Below, in pieces: positions 1 through 14,313 of a stretch of DNA of 64,000 bases. The notes beneath the pieces were generated by a model, which was given only the letters and a program-made list of their open reading frames with translations, was not told the origin of the DNA and made no database searches. The DNA lies in assembly GCF_003028415.1 (NCBI RefSeq), contig NZ_PYSV01000010.1, positions 85,560-149,559 on the forward strand, written 5' to 3'. Both the position numbers and the translations under genes were made by a program. Positions within the stretch are counted from its first letter, which is position 1. Each line of letters starts with the position of its first letter. This DNA is from Deinococcus arcticus (lineage in GTDB: Bacteria > Deinococcota > Deinococci > Deinococcales > Deinococcaceae).

Positions 1-2000
<2,000 letters not shown>

Positions 2001-2140
2001 AACGCCTCAGCATACCGCTGGCCGCCGCCGCAAATGGCACCCCGGCGCCCCCGGTTTGTCTCTGGACGCGTAACCCCCCGTACGGGCCGCTGCTCAGGTC
2101 TGGCCTCGCGCCTGGAGGCAAAACGCGCCACCATAGGGCC

Positions 2141-3031
2141 ATGCCGCATCCCGCCCTGCACAGCGCCCACCCCGAGTTCCTGTCCCTGTTTCCGCCCGGC
2201 GCGGCCCCCGAACAGCTGGCCGAGGGCCTGACCTGGGCCGAGGGCCCGGTGTATGTGCCCGCCCGGCAGGCGGTGATCTTCAGTGACGTGCGCCAGAACC
2301 GCACCTGGGCCTACACGGATACGGGGGCGCTGCGAGAGGAGCTGAACCCCAGCGGCCACCAGAACGGGCACTGTCTGGACGCCCAGGGCTGCCTGATCGC
2401 CTGCTCGCACGGCCAGCGCGCGCTGCTGCGCCAGGAGGAGGACGGCACCTGGACCGTGCTGGCCGAGCGCTTTGAAGGCCAGCGCCTGAATTCTCCCAAC
2501 GACGTGGCCCTGCACCCCGACGGCAGCCTGTGGTTCTCCGACCCCACCTATGGCCTGGACAAGCCTGAAGAGGGCGGCACCGGGGCCCCCATGGAACTGC
2601 CCGGCCGCTGGGTCTTTCGCCTGGGCCCGGACGGCGCACTGACCGCCCCCATCCGGGACCGCCTGAAACCCAACGGGCTGGCCTTTGTGGACGCTCGCAC
2701 CCTGCTGCTGGCCGACACCGGCGACGGAGCGACCTACCGCTACGACCTGCACCCGGACGGCGGCGCCACCTGCGCGGGCGAGCACTTCCGGGTCAGCCCC
2801 GGCAAGACCGACGGCCTGCGTGTGGATGAGGCCGGGCGGATCTGGAGCAGCGCGGGGGACGGGGTTCACGTGCTGAGTGCCGGGGGCACAGAACTGGGCC
2901 GCATCCTCTTTCCCCAGACGGTAAGCAATCTGTGCTTTGGCGGGCCAGACGGCACCACGCTGTACGTGACGGCCAGCACGGGGTTCTGGCGCGTGGCGAC
3001 CCGGGTGCGTGGGCAGGGGCTGGAACAGTAG
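2141..3031 (+). CDS. SMP-30/gluconolactonase/LRE family protein
   Basis: A 296-residue beta-propeller hydrolase of the SMP-30/gluconolactonase family, expected to open sugar lactones such as gluconolactone in a metal-dependent way. Family motifs are clear: LTWAEGPVY near the N-terminus, SPNDVALHPDGSLWFSDPTYG in the middle (given here in two overlapping parts: SPNDVALHPDG and LWFSDPTYG), KPNGLAF, and KTDGLRVDEAGRIW near residue 230. Acidic and Asn residues in these motifs usually bind the metal. The start is the first ATG, with a CACCAT box 6 bases before it, so the transcript may be leaderless. It diverges from sucA and nothing around it fixes the physiological substrate. Confidence 0.85.
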   Translation: MPHPALHSAHPEFLSLFPPGAAPEQLAEGLTWAEGPVYVPARQAVIFSDVRQNRTWAYTDTGALREELNPSGHQNGHCLDAQGCLIACSHGQRALLRQEEDGTWTVLAERFEGQRLNSPNDVALHPDGSLWFSDPTYGLDKPEEGGTGAPMELPGRWVFRLGPDGALTAPIRDRLKPNGLAFVDARTLLLADTGDGATYRYDLHPDGGATCAGEHFRVSPGKTDGLRVDEAGRIWSSAGDGVHVLSAGGTELGRILFPQTVSNLCFGGPDGTTLYVTASTGFWRVATRVRGQGLEQ

Positions 3032-3082
3032 CCCCAAGAACGGCTCAAGGCTGCGGCGCGCGCCGGCTGCCTACACTGGGGC

Positions 3083-3346
3083 ATGTCCCTGCTGTCGCGC
3101 GTGGCCCTTTTGCTTGGTGTGGTTCTGCTCATTGCGGCGGCGGTGCTGCTGGGCAAGGACGTCATTGACATCAACCAGCTGCATGCCGTGGCCAACGCCA
3201 ACCGCAGCACCAACTTTCCCAGTCCACTGAACAACGTGCTGATCACGGTGGCGCTGGCCGCGGCCGGCGGCTTTCTGGCGGGCCTGGGCCTGCGCCGACC
3301 CGGGCGCCCGGCCCCTGGCCCAGAGCGCGGCGCGCCCCTGCCCTGA
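3083..3346 (+). CDS. small two-helix membrane protein, unknown function
   Basis: Predicted protein of 87 residues with two hydrophobic segments (about residues 5-25 and 52-70) separated by a polar loop, and a Pro/Gly/Arg-rich tail; probably an inner-membrane protein. I do not recognise the family. Support for it being real is the TACACT box at 3072-3077 followed by five bases and the ATG, the leaderless arrangement seen repeatedly in this window. It lies 51 bases after the lactonase gene but has its own apparent promoter. Confidence 0.6.
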   Translation: MSLLSRVALLLGVVLLIAAAVLLGKDVIDINQLHAVANANRSTNFPSPLNNVLITVALAAAGGFLAGLGLRRPGRPAPGPERGAPLP

Positions 3347-3402
3347 CCGTTCAGGGGCGGCTGACCCCGGCGCGGCGGTCTGGGCGCGGCCACCTTGTGC
3401 TG

Positions 3403-3452
3403 CAGGGAAAGCCGCCACAGAGAAAGCTGCCACAGGGAAAGCCACAGAGAAC
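3403..3452 (+). repeat. short tandem repeat, about four units of CACAGRGAAAGCYGC
   Basis: Four imperfect direct units follow one another: CAGGGAAAGCCGC, CACAGAGAAAGCTGC, CACAGGGAAAGC and CACAGAGAACC. Unit length alternates between about 15 and 12 bases. It lies in the non-coding gap before the CHRTG-repeat protein. No function can be assigned. Confidence 0.6.
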
Positions 3453-3792
3453 CACCGGGCGCTGGTCCCACACACCGGGGTGGGGCCGGCGCTTCTGGTG
3501 TGCCCCGCAGGGCTGGCCCTGGCACAACGGCGCCGCTACGGAGCTCGGGTAAGCCGCAGGCCAGAGCTGAGCAGACTCGGAGAGCTGCCGCGCAGAGCGA
3601 GAACGAAAAAAGCGGGACCCCGGCGATGAAAAAGCACCCCTGCGCGCTTCTTAACAGGCCTGGGCATCAGAGGAATCCCGCAGGGAGTCCTGCTGCCCTG
3701 CTCCCGTCACCCCTGGCGCCTGGTCAGATGAGGAACGCCTTGGTGCTCCCTTCAACCGTGTGGTGTAACACAGAAAAACCAACGTCACTTAA

Positions 3793-3821
3793 AAGACAGC
3801 GGCGGGTGAGGCGCCTACCAT
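3793..3821 (+). promoter_or_regulatory. promoter candidate (AAGACA - 17 - TACCAT)
   Basis: A -35-like AAGACA (3793-3798) and a -10-like TACCAT (3816-3821) are spaced by 17 bases and lie about 40 bases upstream of the ATG at 3863, which has its own Shine-Dalgarno sequence. The -35 matches only the GACA part of the consensus, so this is a moderate candidate. Confidence 0.4.
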
Positions 3822-3862
3822 CGGTGAACATTCCCAGCAGTTCCCCTTTCCAGGAGGCCGAC

Positions 3863-5032
3863 ATGAACGGTAAACTCGCCCTTTCTCTTGCCCTGTTGCT
3901 TTTGACCCCTGCCCTGGCCGGCGGCGGTGGCCCCACGGCCACGCGCCCGGCTGGCACGGCCCTGAATCCCTTTGGCGCCGCTGTGCCCGCCACCCCCGTG
4001 ACCCTGGCTGATCTGCAGCGCGGCGGCACTACCCTGACGCTCATCACGGGCCGCAACGTCAGTGCCGGCGCGGTGCGCGGGCCCACAGTGGTGCTGTCTG
4101 CGGGCAGCGAGCCGGCCACGGCGGTGGTGGTGATGCGCGGCAACGTGGCGCAGCGCTACGAACTGCAGAGGCCCATTGCGCCCGGTACCCCGGTGGCGGT
4201 GGGCAGTGTGCGCCTGCTGCCAGTGGCGCCCGTGACCCTGCTGCCGGGCCAGTTGCCCGCGCCAGCGCCCGTGGTCACGCCCCGGCCCGTGACCCCTCCG
4301 GCAGCCGGTAACCCCACGCCCCCTGCCGCCACCCCTCCTGCCGGCGGCGCGGTGAGCGGGCGCGTGACCATCTGTCACCGCACGGGCAGCGCCACCAACC
4401 CCTACACCCTGATCACCGTCAGCGCCAGTGCGCTGGCGGCCCACCGGGGCCACGGCGACATTATTCCGGCGCCCGCCGCTGGCTGCCCGGTGACGGTCAG
4501 TGCGCCCGGCACCACGCTGCCCACTCCCACGCCGCCCAGCCCCACCCCACCCAGCCCCACGCCCCCGGCCCCCACCCCGCCCGCGCCCCCTGAGGGCGGC
4601 TCGGACAACGACAAGGTGACCATCTGCCACCGCACGGGCAGCGCCACCAATCCCTACAACCTGATCACGGTGAGCCGCAATGCGCTGGACGCCCACCAGG
4701 GCCACGGGGACATCATCCCCGCGCCGCCTGAAGGCTGCCCCACGACGGCTGATGGAGCCCAGCCCAGCCCCACACCACCCAGCCCCACACCGCCGGCCCC
4801 CACCCCACCCAACCCGGCGCCCCCCAGCCCCACCCCCCCCGAGGGCGGCAATGACAAGGTGAGCATCTGTCACGCCACGGGCAGCGCCAACAACCCCTAC
4901 AACCTGATTACCGTCAGTGCCAACGCCCTGGAAGCCCACCGGGGCCACGGGGACATCATTCCCGCGCCGCCCGAAGGCTGCCCCACCACGCCGCCTCCTG
5001 GCAACGGGAATGGCAACGGCAACAGCCGCTAA
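3863..5032 (+). CDS. secreted protein with three CHRTG-type Cys/His repeats and Pro-rich linkers
   Basis: The start is the ATG at 3863, preceded by a strong AGGAGG at 3852-3857 and followed by a clear signal peptide (residues 1-19, ending at ALAG). The 389-residue protein then has a roughly 145-residue region with beta-rich character, and three copies of a 42-residue unit beginning VTICHRTGS or VSICHATGS and ending GDIIPAP..GCP. Each unit keeps two Cys and several His (CHxTG, AHxGHGD). Units are joined by linkers of repeated PTPPSPTPP character, and the C-terminus is GNGNGNGNSR. The unit resembles the widespread secreted ICHxPPGNP...AHLxHGD motif of unknown function; metal binding is possible but inferred. 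The gene ends just before a strong terminator, so it is probably monocistronic. Confidence 0.85.
   Translation: MNGKLALSLALLLLTPALAGGGGPTATRPAGTALNPFGAAVPATPVTLADLQRGGTTLTLITGRNVSAGAVRGPTVVLSAGSEPATAVVVMRGNVAQRYELQRPIAPGTPVAVGSVRLLPVAPVTLLPGQLPAPAPVVTPRPVTPPAAGNPTPPAATPPAGGAVSGRVTICHRTGSATNPYTLITVSASALAAHRGHGDIIPAPAAGCPVTVSAPGTTLPTPTPPSPTPPSPTPPAPTPPAPPEGGSDNDKVTICHRTGSATNPYNLITVSRNALDAHQGHGDIIPAPPEGCPTTADGAQPSPTPPSPTPPAPTPPNPAPPSPTPPEGGNDKVSICHATGSANNPYNLITVSANALEAHRGHGDIIPAPPEGCPTTPPPGNGNGNGNSR
4364..4984 (+). repeat. three in-frame 126-base repeats encoding the CHxTG units
   Basis: Units lie at about 4364-4489, 4615-4740 and 4859-4984. Protein identity between units is very high in the CHRTGSATNPY and AHRGHGDIIPAP parts, and the DNA is also close, so the expansion looks recent or is kept homogeneous by recombination. 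The linkers are themselves low-complexity CCCAGCCCCAC repeats. Confidence 0.85.
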
Positions 5033-5040
5033 GCAGCCAT

Positions 5041-5087
5041 AAAAAAGAGGGGGCCCACGCTGCAGCAGCGTGGGCCCCCTCTTTTTA
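5041..5087 (+). terminator. strong intrinsic terminator, nearly perfect palindrome
   Basis: Arms GAGGGGGCCCACGCTGC and GCAGCGTGGGCCCCCTC are complementary, flanked by A-run on the left and T-run (CTTTTTAT) on the right, immediately after the stop of the CHRTG protein. The A/T flanks make it usable from both strands, which suits its place between a rightward and a leftward gene. Confidence 0.95.
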
Positions 5088-5160
5088 TGCTGGTGGTTGC
5101 GCCGTCAGCGCAGCAGAAGGCCAGCACCGGGCGGGTGGGTGCGTCGGTGCTGGCAGGGGC

Positions 5161-5352
5161 TTACTCGGTGAGGGTGCGGTTCAAGCGGGCCTTGTCCTCA
5201 GCGATCTTGCCCAGGATAAAGAAGGTGGGCGCCCAGTGGCCCACAAACAGGCCGTCGCGCTCTTTCTCCGAAGACTCGTCTTTGAAGTACTGCGAGGCGC
5301 TGAGCAGAATCGAGCCGAAGCCCAGCAGATACAGGATGTTGTGCAGTTTCAT
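5161..5352 (-). CDS. small membrane protein, 63 residues
   Basis: Start chosen at the ATG at 5350-5352 because GGAGGTGG lies 5-12 bases upstream; a longer open frame extends upstream but looks non-coding. The protein begins MKLHNILYLLGFGSILLSA, a single hydrophobic helix, then a charged stretch (KDESSEKERDG) and a second mildly hydrophobic segment GHWAPTFFILGKIAEDK. I do not recognise it; small proteins of this look are common as hypothetical membrane proteins in Deinococcus. It is convergent with the CHRTG gene. Confidence 0.7.
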   Translation of the reverse strand: MKLHNILYLLGFGSILLSASQYFKDESSEKERDGLFVGHWAPTFFILGKIAEDKARLNRTLTE

Positions 5353-5538
5353 GAACTCCACCTCCGGGTGGGATGGCCAGCGCGCAGAGGCGGCGCGGGC
5401 AGGAATAGGGGGCGTCCGGCGCGGGCAGGGGAGGACTGCCCAGAAAGCGAACGTCCCCAGCAAAGCGCACCCCCCGCGCGCAGAACGTACGGGCGGGCAC
5501 CCTATGAAGGCTGCCTGAGCAGCGCATCAAGCCACGCC

Positions 5539-6708
5539 CTAGCCAGAGGTGCGGTAGAGATACTCCTCGGTGGCGGCGGCCTCCAGGGCGGCCACGAAGG
5601 GCTGCAACTCGGCGTCCAGCCGCGCGGCGTCCTCGGGGCTCAGGGTCAGCAGGGGCTCGCTGGGCCACGCCTGCACCACCCGCAGGCGGTCGGCGGTGGG
5701 CGGGTGGGAGCCGTCCAGGCGCACGCGCAGCCGGGCATGTTCCTCACGCACCTGTGCCCACTGGGCCGGCGGCAGGGTATCGAGCATGTGGCGGAATTCG
5801 GCAAAGGCGTCTGGGCGCTGCGGCTGGTGGCGCTGCTTGTGCAGGGCGCTGTCCAGCAGGTGGGCCATGTGCAGCCGGTCCAGCAATCCTGCCTTGGCCT
5901 CAGAGCCGGCCACCTGCGCGGCCAGCAGGTCGGCGCGGTATTCGGCCGCCTGCTGATCGGCGCCCACCAGCCCCAGCAGCAGGTGAATCAGGCCCAGGGG
6001 CAGCAGCGCGGCGCCCTTGAGGATCAGGTTCCCTAGTTTTTCAGGTAAGCCAGCGCGCGCTTCCATGACCGGGTCTGGCCACAGCACGCTCACCGTCTGG
6101 TGCAGCACGTTCAGGGCGGCCTGCACCACCCCGCCCCGTGTGGGATCGCCGTTTTTCAGGTGGGCGAGTTCGTGGGCGATCAGTGCCACGCGCTCCTGGG
6201 GCCGCAGGCCGTACCACAGGGCCAGCCCCAGGCCCAGCACGGGTGTGCGCCGGGGGCCGTGCAGGCCCATAAAGGCATTGGCATCGGGGCTCAGCACCAT
6301 ATGCACCGGGCGGGTGACCCCCACGGCCTCGCCCACCCGGCGCACCAGCGCGTGCAGCTGCGGCGCCTGGGCTTCGGGCAGGGGAGTGCCCTCCACGCGG
6401 GGCACCCGGGGCCGGGCCACCCAGGTAAACAGCAGCAGCGGCGCGGCCCCCAGACCCGAGGTCACCCGCGCGCCGCCTGACACCCCGCCCAGCCCCAGGG
6501 CGCGCAGCAGCAGCCACAGGCCCAGAAGGGTCAGGGCCGCCGAGCCCAGCAGAATCAGGGCCGCCAGGATGCGGGCCAGGGCGGCGCGGGCCGGCAGGAT
6601 GGGGGCCGGGTGGGCGGCGAACAGATCGCGCAGGCGCGCCGCTTCCCGGTCGGCCACGCGCTGCCACGCCCGGTCGAGCGCGCCCTGCGGAGCGAGATCA
6701 GGGGTCAT
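5539..6708 (-). CDS. M48 family zinc metalloprotease, membrane-bound
   Basis: A 389-residue M48 (HtpX/Ste24-like) peptidase. Two hydrophobic segments near residues 45-70 and 85-97 anchor it in the membrane; the zinc-binding motif HELAH is at 179-183, with a further hydrophobic stretch near 235-250 and a downstream AEYRAD (residues near 255-260) that should supply the third zinc ligand Glu. Such enzymes degrade damaged or misfolded membrane proteins. The ATG at 6706-6708 has TATCTT 6 bases upstream (minus strand, 6715-6720), a leaderless arrangement. Not obviously in an operon with its neighbours. Confidence 0.9.
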   Translation of the reverse strand: MTPDLAPQGALDRAWQRVADREAARLRDLFAAHPAPILPARAALARILAALILLGSAALTLLGLWLLLRALGLGGVSGGARVTSGLGAAPLLLFTWVARPRVPRVEGTPLPEAQAPQLHALVRRVGEAVGVTRPVHMVLSPDANAFMGLHGPRRTPVLGLGLALWYGLRPQERVALIAHELAHLKNGDPTRGGVVQAALNVLHQTVSVLWPDPVMEARAGLPEKLGNLILKGAALLPLGLIHLLLGLVGADQQAAEYRADLLAAQVAGSEAKAGLLDRLHMAHLLDSALHKQRHQPQRPDAFAEFRHMLDTLPPAQWAQVREEHARLRVRLDGSHPPTADRLRVVQAWPSEPLLTLSPEDAARLDAELQPFVAALEAAATEEYLYRTSG

Positions 6709-6739
6709 CCTCAGAAGATAGGGGCGCGTGCCCGCCGCG

Positions 6740-6958
6740 TCAGCCGGGGTTGTGCTCGCCCCCGGTGGGGGAGATCACCGCCTGCACCCGGCCCACCTGC
6801 CCGCTGGTCAGGCGCACCTTGATGCCGTGTGGGTGAGAGGGCGAGCGCGTGAGCAGGGCCGCCACCACGCCACGGGTGAGCCGGCCGCTGGCCTGGTCCT
6901 GTTTCTGCACGAGGTCCACCGTCAGGCCGGGCTGAATCTGGCTGCGCGCAGGAGGCAT
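6740..6958 (-). CDS. YwbE family protein
   Basis: A 72-residue protein matching the YwbE (DUF2196) family: QPGLTVDLVQKQDQ, GRLTRGVVAALLT, SHPHGIKVRL and GQVGRVQAVI. Function of the family is not established. The open frame continues upstream, but the ATG at 6956-6958 puts the protein at the family's usual length and is preceded, 6 bases upstream, by TACCCT (6965-6970, minus strand). Confidence 0.85.
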   Translation of the reverse strand: MPPARSQIQPGLTVDLVQKQDQASGRLTRGVVAALLTRSPSHPHGIKVRLTSGQVGRVQAVISPTGGEHNPG

Positions 6959-7123
6959 GGGGGCAGGGTAAAGCCGGAGCCTGAGCCCCGGATGACCAGC
7001 TGCGTGCATGGGTGGGCCGCTCTGTGACCGGAAGCTCAAGGCGGTTATCAGGCGGGCCCGGCACGGGCAGCCTACCCTGCAGCGCAGAGGCACTGCACAC
7101 CAGTACGGCTCCCGGAGGAACCT

Positions 7124-7906
7124 ATGGGCATGTTGACAGGCAAGGTGGCGTTCATTACCGGCGGCGCCAGCGGCATCGGTGCGGGCACCGCCCGGCGGTT
7201 TGCCCAGGAAGGCGCGCGCGTGGCGCTGGCCGACGTGCAGCCCGAGGAAGGCGAGAGGCTAAGAGACGAGCTGTCGCAGGCGGGGGCTGAGGCACTGTAC
7301 ATCCAGTGCGATGTTAGTGACGCACAGTCTGTGCAGCAGGCCATTGAGGCCACGGTGGCGGCCTTTGGGCAGTTGGATATCGTGTTTGCCAACGCGGGCG
7401 TGAATGGCGTCTGGGCGCCCATTGACGAACTGCAGCCTGAGGAATGGGACAAGACGCTGAACATCAATCTACGCGGCACCTACCTGACGGTGCACTACGC
7501 CGTGCCGCATCTGAAGCGCGCGGGGGGCGGCAGCATCATCATCACCAGCAGCGTCAACGGCAACCGCACGTTCTCCAGCCCAGGGGCCAGCGCCTACAGC
7601 TCGTCCAAGGCGGGGCAGGTGGCATTCGCCAAGATGATTGCGCTGGAACTGGGGCGCCACAACATCCGCTGCAATGCGGTATGCCCTGGCCTGATTCATA
7701 CGAATATTCAGGAGCGCACGGAGCAGCGCGGCACCGACAAGATTGGCATTGAGGTGGAACTGCCGGAAGGCAGCCCTGCTCTGCACGGCGGCGAGGGCGA
7801 GCCGGTAGACGTGGCCGACGCCTGCCTGTTCCTGGCCTCGGACCTGGGGCGGCACGTGTCGGGCATTGAGCTGTACGTGGACGGCGGGGCGTCGCTGCTG
7901 CGCTAG
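7124..7906 (+). CDS. short-chain dehydrogenase/reductase (SDR)
   Basis: Classical SDR of 260 residues, NAD(P)-dependent oxidoreductase. TGGASGIG near residue 12 is the cofactor loop, NAG (about 91) the structural motif, and the catalytic set is S in ITSSVNG plus YSSSK (Tyr and Lys around residues 164-168). The acidic residue after the second strand (ALADVQ) suggests NAD preference. A GGAGG lies 6 bases before the ATG. The substrate cannot be read from sequence; alcohol or sugar dehydrogenases and 3-oxoacyl reductases share this form. It is convergent with purF. Confidence 0.9.
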   Translation: MGMLTGKVAFITGGASGIGAGTARRFAQEGARVALADVQPEEGERLRDELSQAGAEALYIQCDVSDAQSVQQAIEATVAAFGQLDIVFANAGVNGVWAPIDELQPEEWDKTLNINLRGTYLTVHYAVPHLKRAGGGSIIITSSVNGNRTFSSPGASAYSSSKAGQVAFAKMIALELGRHNIRCNAVCPGLIHTNIQERTEQRGTDKIGIEVELPEGSPALHGGEGEPVDVADACLFLASDLGRHVSGIELYVDGGASLLR

Positions 7907-7957
7907 GGGCAAAAGGGGCAGACCCCGCCGGGGGCGGGGCCTAAGCTCCAGTAACGG

Positions 7958-11604
<3,647 letters not shown>

Positions 11605-11621
11605 GGAAGCTCCTTGAGACA

Positions 11622-12335
11622 TCAGAGGATGCGGGCGGGGTCGCCCAGGCGAAGGGTGCCGGGCTGAACCACATGGGCCAGCACGCCAAAGCACGCGTCG
11701 GGGTGCAGCGAGGCAATGGTTTTGAGGAGGCCCGGGTTGGCCCCCAGGTCGGGCTGGGCCATGTTGACCATCACGCAGCGGGGCATGGGGGCCGAAATCC
11801 TGACCATCAGCGTGTCGCCCAGTGCCAGAATTCGGCCCAGCCAGCGTTCTTCCAGATGGTCAGGAGTCTGGCCGGTCCCCAGCAGAATGTTGTGCCGGAA
11901 GTGCCGGCTGGCCACTGGTGCGCCGTGGGCCTCCGCCAGCCATGCCAGTGCGGAGGTGGTGAGCAGATGCAGCGGCCCCTCGTCGAAATGAGAGATGGGG
12001 CCTTCAGCGGTGACCCGGACTGTGCGTCCAGTGGCCTCGCAGAGCGCAATGCTGGCGCCTTCAGCCGTGGCCGGATGAACTGTGCCGTCCGGCAGGATCA
12101 GCTGAGGTTCGGTGTGTCCTGAAGGAAGGACCGCCTGGAAATTCAGCAGGCCGTCCATCCGGCGGAAGCGGCGGGTGCTCTTCCCAGAACCGAACTTGCC
12201 GTCCACGTCGGTGACAGCCCAGGCGCGGTCGCCCTCTAGGCCCCGTTCCGTCACCGGAACCTGCGCCAGTGCCTCGCCGCCCACCGACTTGATGGGGTAG
12301 CGGTACAGTTCGGCCACAGTGCCAGCGGGGGTCAT
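11622..12335 (-). CDS. MOSC domain protein with N-terminal beta-barrel domain
   Basis: A 237-residue protein of the MOSC superfamily (molybdenum cofactor sulfurase C-terminal domain type). The N-terminal part has the typical [12 protein letters not shown] and [11 protein letters not shown]; the C-terminal MOSC part has [13 protein letters not shown] with the conserved Cys. Proteins of this kind handle Moco or reduce N-hydroxylated compounds such as N-hydroxylated purine bases (YcbX), which might explain its presence between purL and dinB in the purine cluster; that link is inference. Gaps to both neighbours are only 17-18 bases. Confidence 0.85.
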   Translation of the reverse strand: MTPAGTVAELYRYPIKSVGGEALAQVPVTERGLEGDRAWAVTDVDGKFGSGKSTRRFRRMDGLLNFQAVLPSGHTEPQLILPDGTVHPATAEGASIALCEATGRTVRVTAEGPISHFDEGPLHLLTTSALAWLAEAHGAPVASRHFRHNILLGTGQTPDHLEERWLGRILALGDTLMVRISAPMPRCVMVNMAQPDLGANPGLLKTIASLHPDACFGVLAHVVQPGTLRLGDPARIL

Positions 12336-12353
12336 GGGCGGGCCTCGTTCATC

Positions 12354-12821
12354 TCAGGCCTGTTTCAGCGCCAGCCGCAGCTGGCCGCGGTGGTAGGCAA
12401 CGTGCCGCAGATGCAAGCTCAGGCCATCAAGCCGCACCCGGACACCGCCTGGTGCCGGGGGTGAACGCAGCTCGTCGGTCAGCTGGTCATCCCGCAGGGT
12501 CTGCAGGTGGGTGTCCAGCTCTGTGCCCATCCGGTCCAGTTCGGCCAGCACGGCGGCCTTGCCATCGGCCGTGGTCACAGGCGGGATGCCGCGCGCAAAT
12601 CCCATGCGGGCGTCGTCCTCCCAGCCCAGGTGGTCATAGGTGGCGCTGAAATCCTGAAAGACGAAAAAGCGCAACCACTCCGCCACGTGCAGGGCGTGCC
12701 AAGCCGGGCTGTGGCCCAGGCGAGGGGTGGCAAAATCTTCTTCCGGAACCGTATCCAGTGCCGTGCGGAACAGCGCCAGCTCGGCAGCGTAGGAGCGGGC
12801 CAGGAAGGTCTGGACGTTCAT
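12354..12821 (-). CDS. DinB/YfiT-like four-helix-bundle protein
   Basis: 155 residues with the DinB superfamily pattern: a His in [12 protein letters not shown] and the C-terminal [12 protein letters not shown], giving the three His that normally bind a divalent metal. Family members include thiol-dependent transferases, and Deinococcus genomes have many DinB paralogues. The ATG overlaps the purQ stop (ATGA), so it is coupled to purine genes although no purine role is established. Confidence 0.85.
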   Translation of the reverse strand: MNVQTFLARSYAAELALFRTALDTVPEEDFATPRLGHSPAWHALHVAEWLRFFVFQDFSATYDHLGWEDDARMGFARGIPPVTTADGKAAVLAELDRMGTELDTHLQTLRDDQLTDELRSPPAPGGVRVRLDGLSLHLRHVAYHRGQLRLALKQA

Positions 12822-13489
12822 CGGGTGGCCAGGGTGCCGGTCAGGCTCTGGAACAGGCCCTGCCCGTCCTCGCTGCCCAGCAGGGCCTCGACCGCGCGTT
12901 CGGGGTGGGGCATCATGCCCAGCACGTTGCCGCGCGCGTTCACAATGCCAGCAATGTCGTTCAGCGAGCCGTTGGGGTTGTCCACGTAGCGGAACACCAC
13001 CTGCCCCTCGCCCTCCAGTCGGGCAATCGTTTCAGCGTCGGCATAGTAGTTGCCCTCGCCATGCGCGATGGGCACTTCAATGATCTGGCCCTCGGCATAC
13101 GCCCCCGTAAAGGCCGTGCCTGCGTTTTCTACCCGCAGGTGCACGGGGCGGCACAGGAAATGCAGTTCGCGGTTGCGGCTCAGGGCGCCGGGCAGCAGCC
13201 CGGACTCGGTCAGCACCTGAAAGCCGTTGCACACGCCCAGCACATACCCGCCGCGCGCTGCGTGGGCCTTGACCGCCTCCATAATGGGACTGCGTGCGGC
13301 GATGGCGCCGCTGCGCAGGTGATCGCCGTAGGAGAAGCCGCCGGGCAGGAACACCAGGTCGGTGCCCTGGGGCAGCCCGGCCTCGGTGTGCCAGACAAAC
13401 TGCGCCTGCTCGTCCAGCAGCAAGCGGGCGGCGTGCAGTGCGTCGGCGTCGCAGTTGGAGCCGGGAAACTGAATAACGGCGGTTTTCAT
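12818..13489 (-). CDS. purQ: phosphoribosylformylglycinamidine synthase subunit PurQ
   Basis: Class I glutamine amidotransferase subunit that supplies ammonia to PurL. 223 residues from the ATG at 13487-13489, where the family start [14 protein letters not shown] lies; GGAG is about 8 bases upstream. The catalytic triad is visible: Cys87 in GVCNGFQ and the His/Glu pair in [10 protein letters not shown]. Its stop overlaps the dinB-like start. A 127-base gap separates it from the upstream cupin gene. Confidence 0.96.
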   Translation of the reverse strand: MKTAVIQFPGSNCDADALHAARLLLDEQAQFVWHTEAGLPQGTDLVFLPGGFSYGDHLRSGAIAARSPIMEAVKAHAARGGYVLGVCNGFQVLTESGLLPGALSRNRELHFLCRPVHLRVENAGTAFTGAYAEGQIIEVPIAHGEGNYYADAETIARLEGEGQVVFRYVDNPNGSLNDIAGIVNARGNVLGMMPHPERAVEALLGSEDGQGLFQSLTGTLATR

Positions 13490-13616
13490 AGGGCTCCGGT
13501 TGAAGCCGCCCAGGCGGCGAAACCCGAGCGAGGCGAGAGGGAGAAAGGACGCAGGGACGAAACCGCAGAGGCCTGCCGCAGAGCGCCGCAGGACCCGGAG
13601 GTGAAGGCCCTGCGGC

Positions 13617-13988
13617 TCACAGGCGCTCCAGCTGCGCCACCGTGCGCTCGCTCGTGACATTCCCGGTGTTCAGGGTGCTGGCCGGTTCAAACATCATGAT
13701 CCACGTCTCCTCGGTCTCGGCCACAGGCAGGTGCTCCACACCGCGCGGCACCACCAGCAGCTCGCCTTCGTTTAAAACAGCCTCGCCGTCCCGGAATTTC
13801 AGGCGCAGGGTGCCGCGCACCACGAAAAACAGTTCATCTTCGTGTTCGTGCCAGTGCCACTGGAACTCGCCACTGATCTTCGCCAGCTTGACCTGCTGAC
13901 CGTTCAGTGCGGCCACCACTTTGGGCGACCAGTGCTCGTGAAAGAGGCCAAATTTGGCGTTCAGATTGACCACCGGCGGCACGCTCAC
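13617..13988 (-). CDS. cupin domain protein
   Basis: 123-residue single-domain cupin. The metal-binding pattern is present: [19 protein letters not shown] (His, His, Glu) followed by [15 protein letters not shown] (His). Many such proteins are of unknown substrate. Its ATG overlaps the purS stop (ATGA), so it is cotranscribed with purS and probably the whole purine cluster. Confidence 0.85.
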   Translation of the reverse strand: MSVPPVVNLNAKFGLFHEHWSPKVVAALNGQQVKLAKISGEFQWHWHEHEDELFFVVRGTLRLKFRDGEAVLNEGELLVVPRGVEHLPVAETEETWIMMFEPASTLNTGNVTSERTVAQLERL

Positions 13989-14236
13989 GCCCCCTCCAGC
14001 TCCCAGCGGGCGTCTTCCATCACGGGGTTGGAGAGCACGTTCTCGGTGATGTCCTTCAGCTGGGCTTCAACCTCGGCGCGGGTACCGTGCAGCGTCAGTT
14101 CGATGTACTTACCCACGCGCACGCCGGCCACGTTGCCGTGCTCCAGGTGCGACAGCGCGCGCTCCACGGTGCGGCCCTGGGGGTCGAGAATGCTGGGCTT
14201 AAGGGTCACGAAGACTTTGGCTTTGTAGGTGGACAT
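13985..14236 (-). CDS. purS: phosphoribosylformylglycinamidine synthase subunit PurS
   Basis: Small 83-residue subunit bridging PurL and PurQ. Typical features are YKAKVFVTLKPSILDPQG, RVGKYIEL and the C-terminal NPVMEDARWEL. The start at 14234-14236 is set by AAGGAG 8-13 bases upstream and family length; an upstream in-frame ATG lacks a signal. Follows purC by 77 bases. Confidence 0.95.
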   Translation of the reverse strand: MSTYKAKVFVTLKPSILDPQGRTVERALSHLEHGNVAGVRVGKYIELTLHGTRAEVEAQLKDITENVLSNPVMEDARWELEGA

Positions 14237-14313
14237 GGGGGGGCTCCTTGGGACGACTGGGGCAGACAAGTTGGGGTGCGGGGCAGCAGGCGCAGAGAGA
14301 TTGGGACTTGGCC

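Larger units (their letters stand above)
3347..3862. other. 517-base non-coding gap upstream of the CHRTG-repeat protein
   Basis: No convincing gene is visible. Open frame runs through part of it on the plus strand but the composition is that of unselected GC-rich sequence (Arg/Pro-rich translation) and there is no start signal. It holds a short tandem repeat (3403-3452) and, at its right end, a promoter candidate for the downstream secreted protein. A run rich in A around 3600-3800 makes this stretch less GC-rich than its neighbours. Confidence 0.5.
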
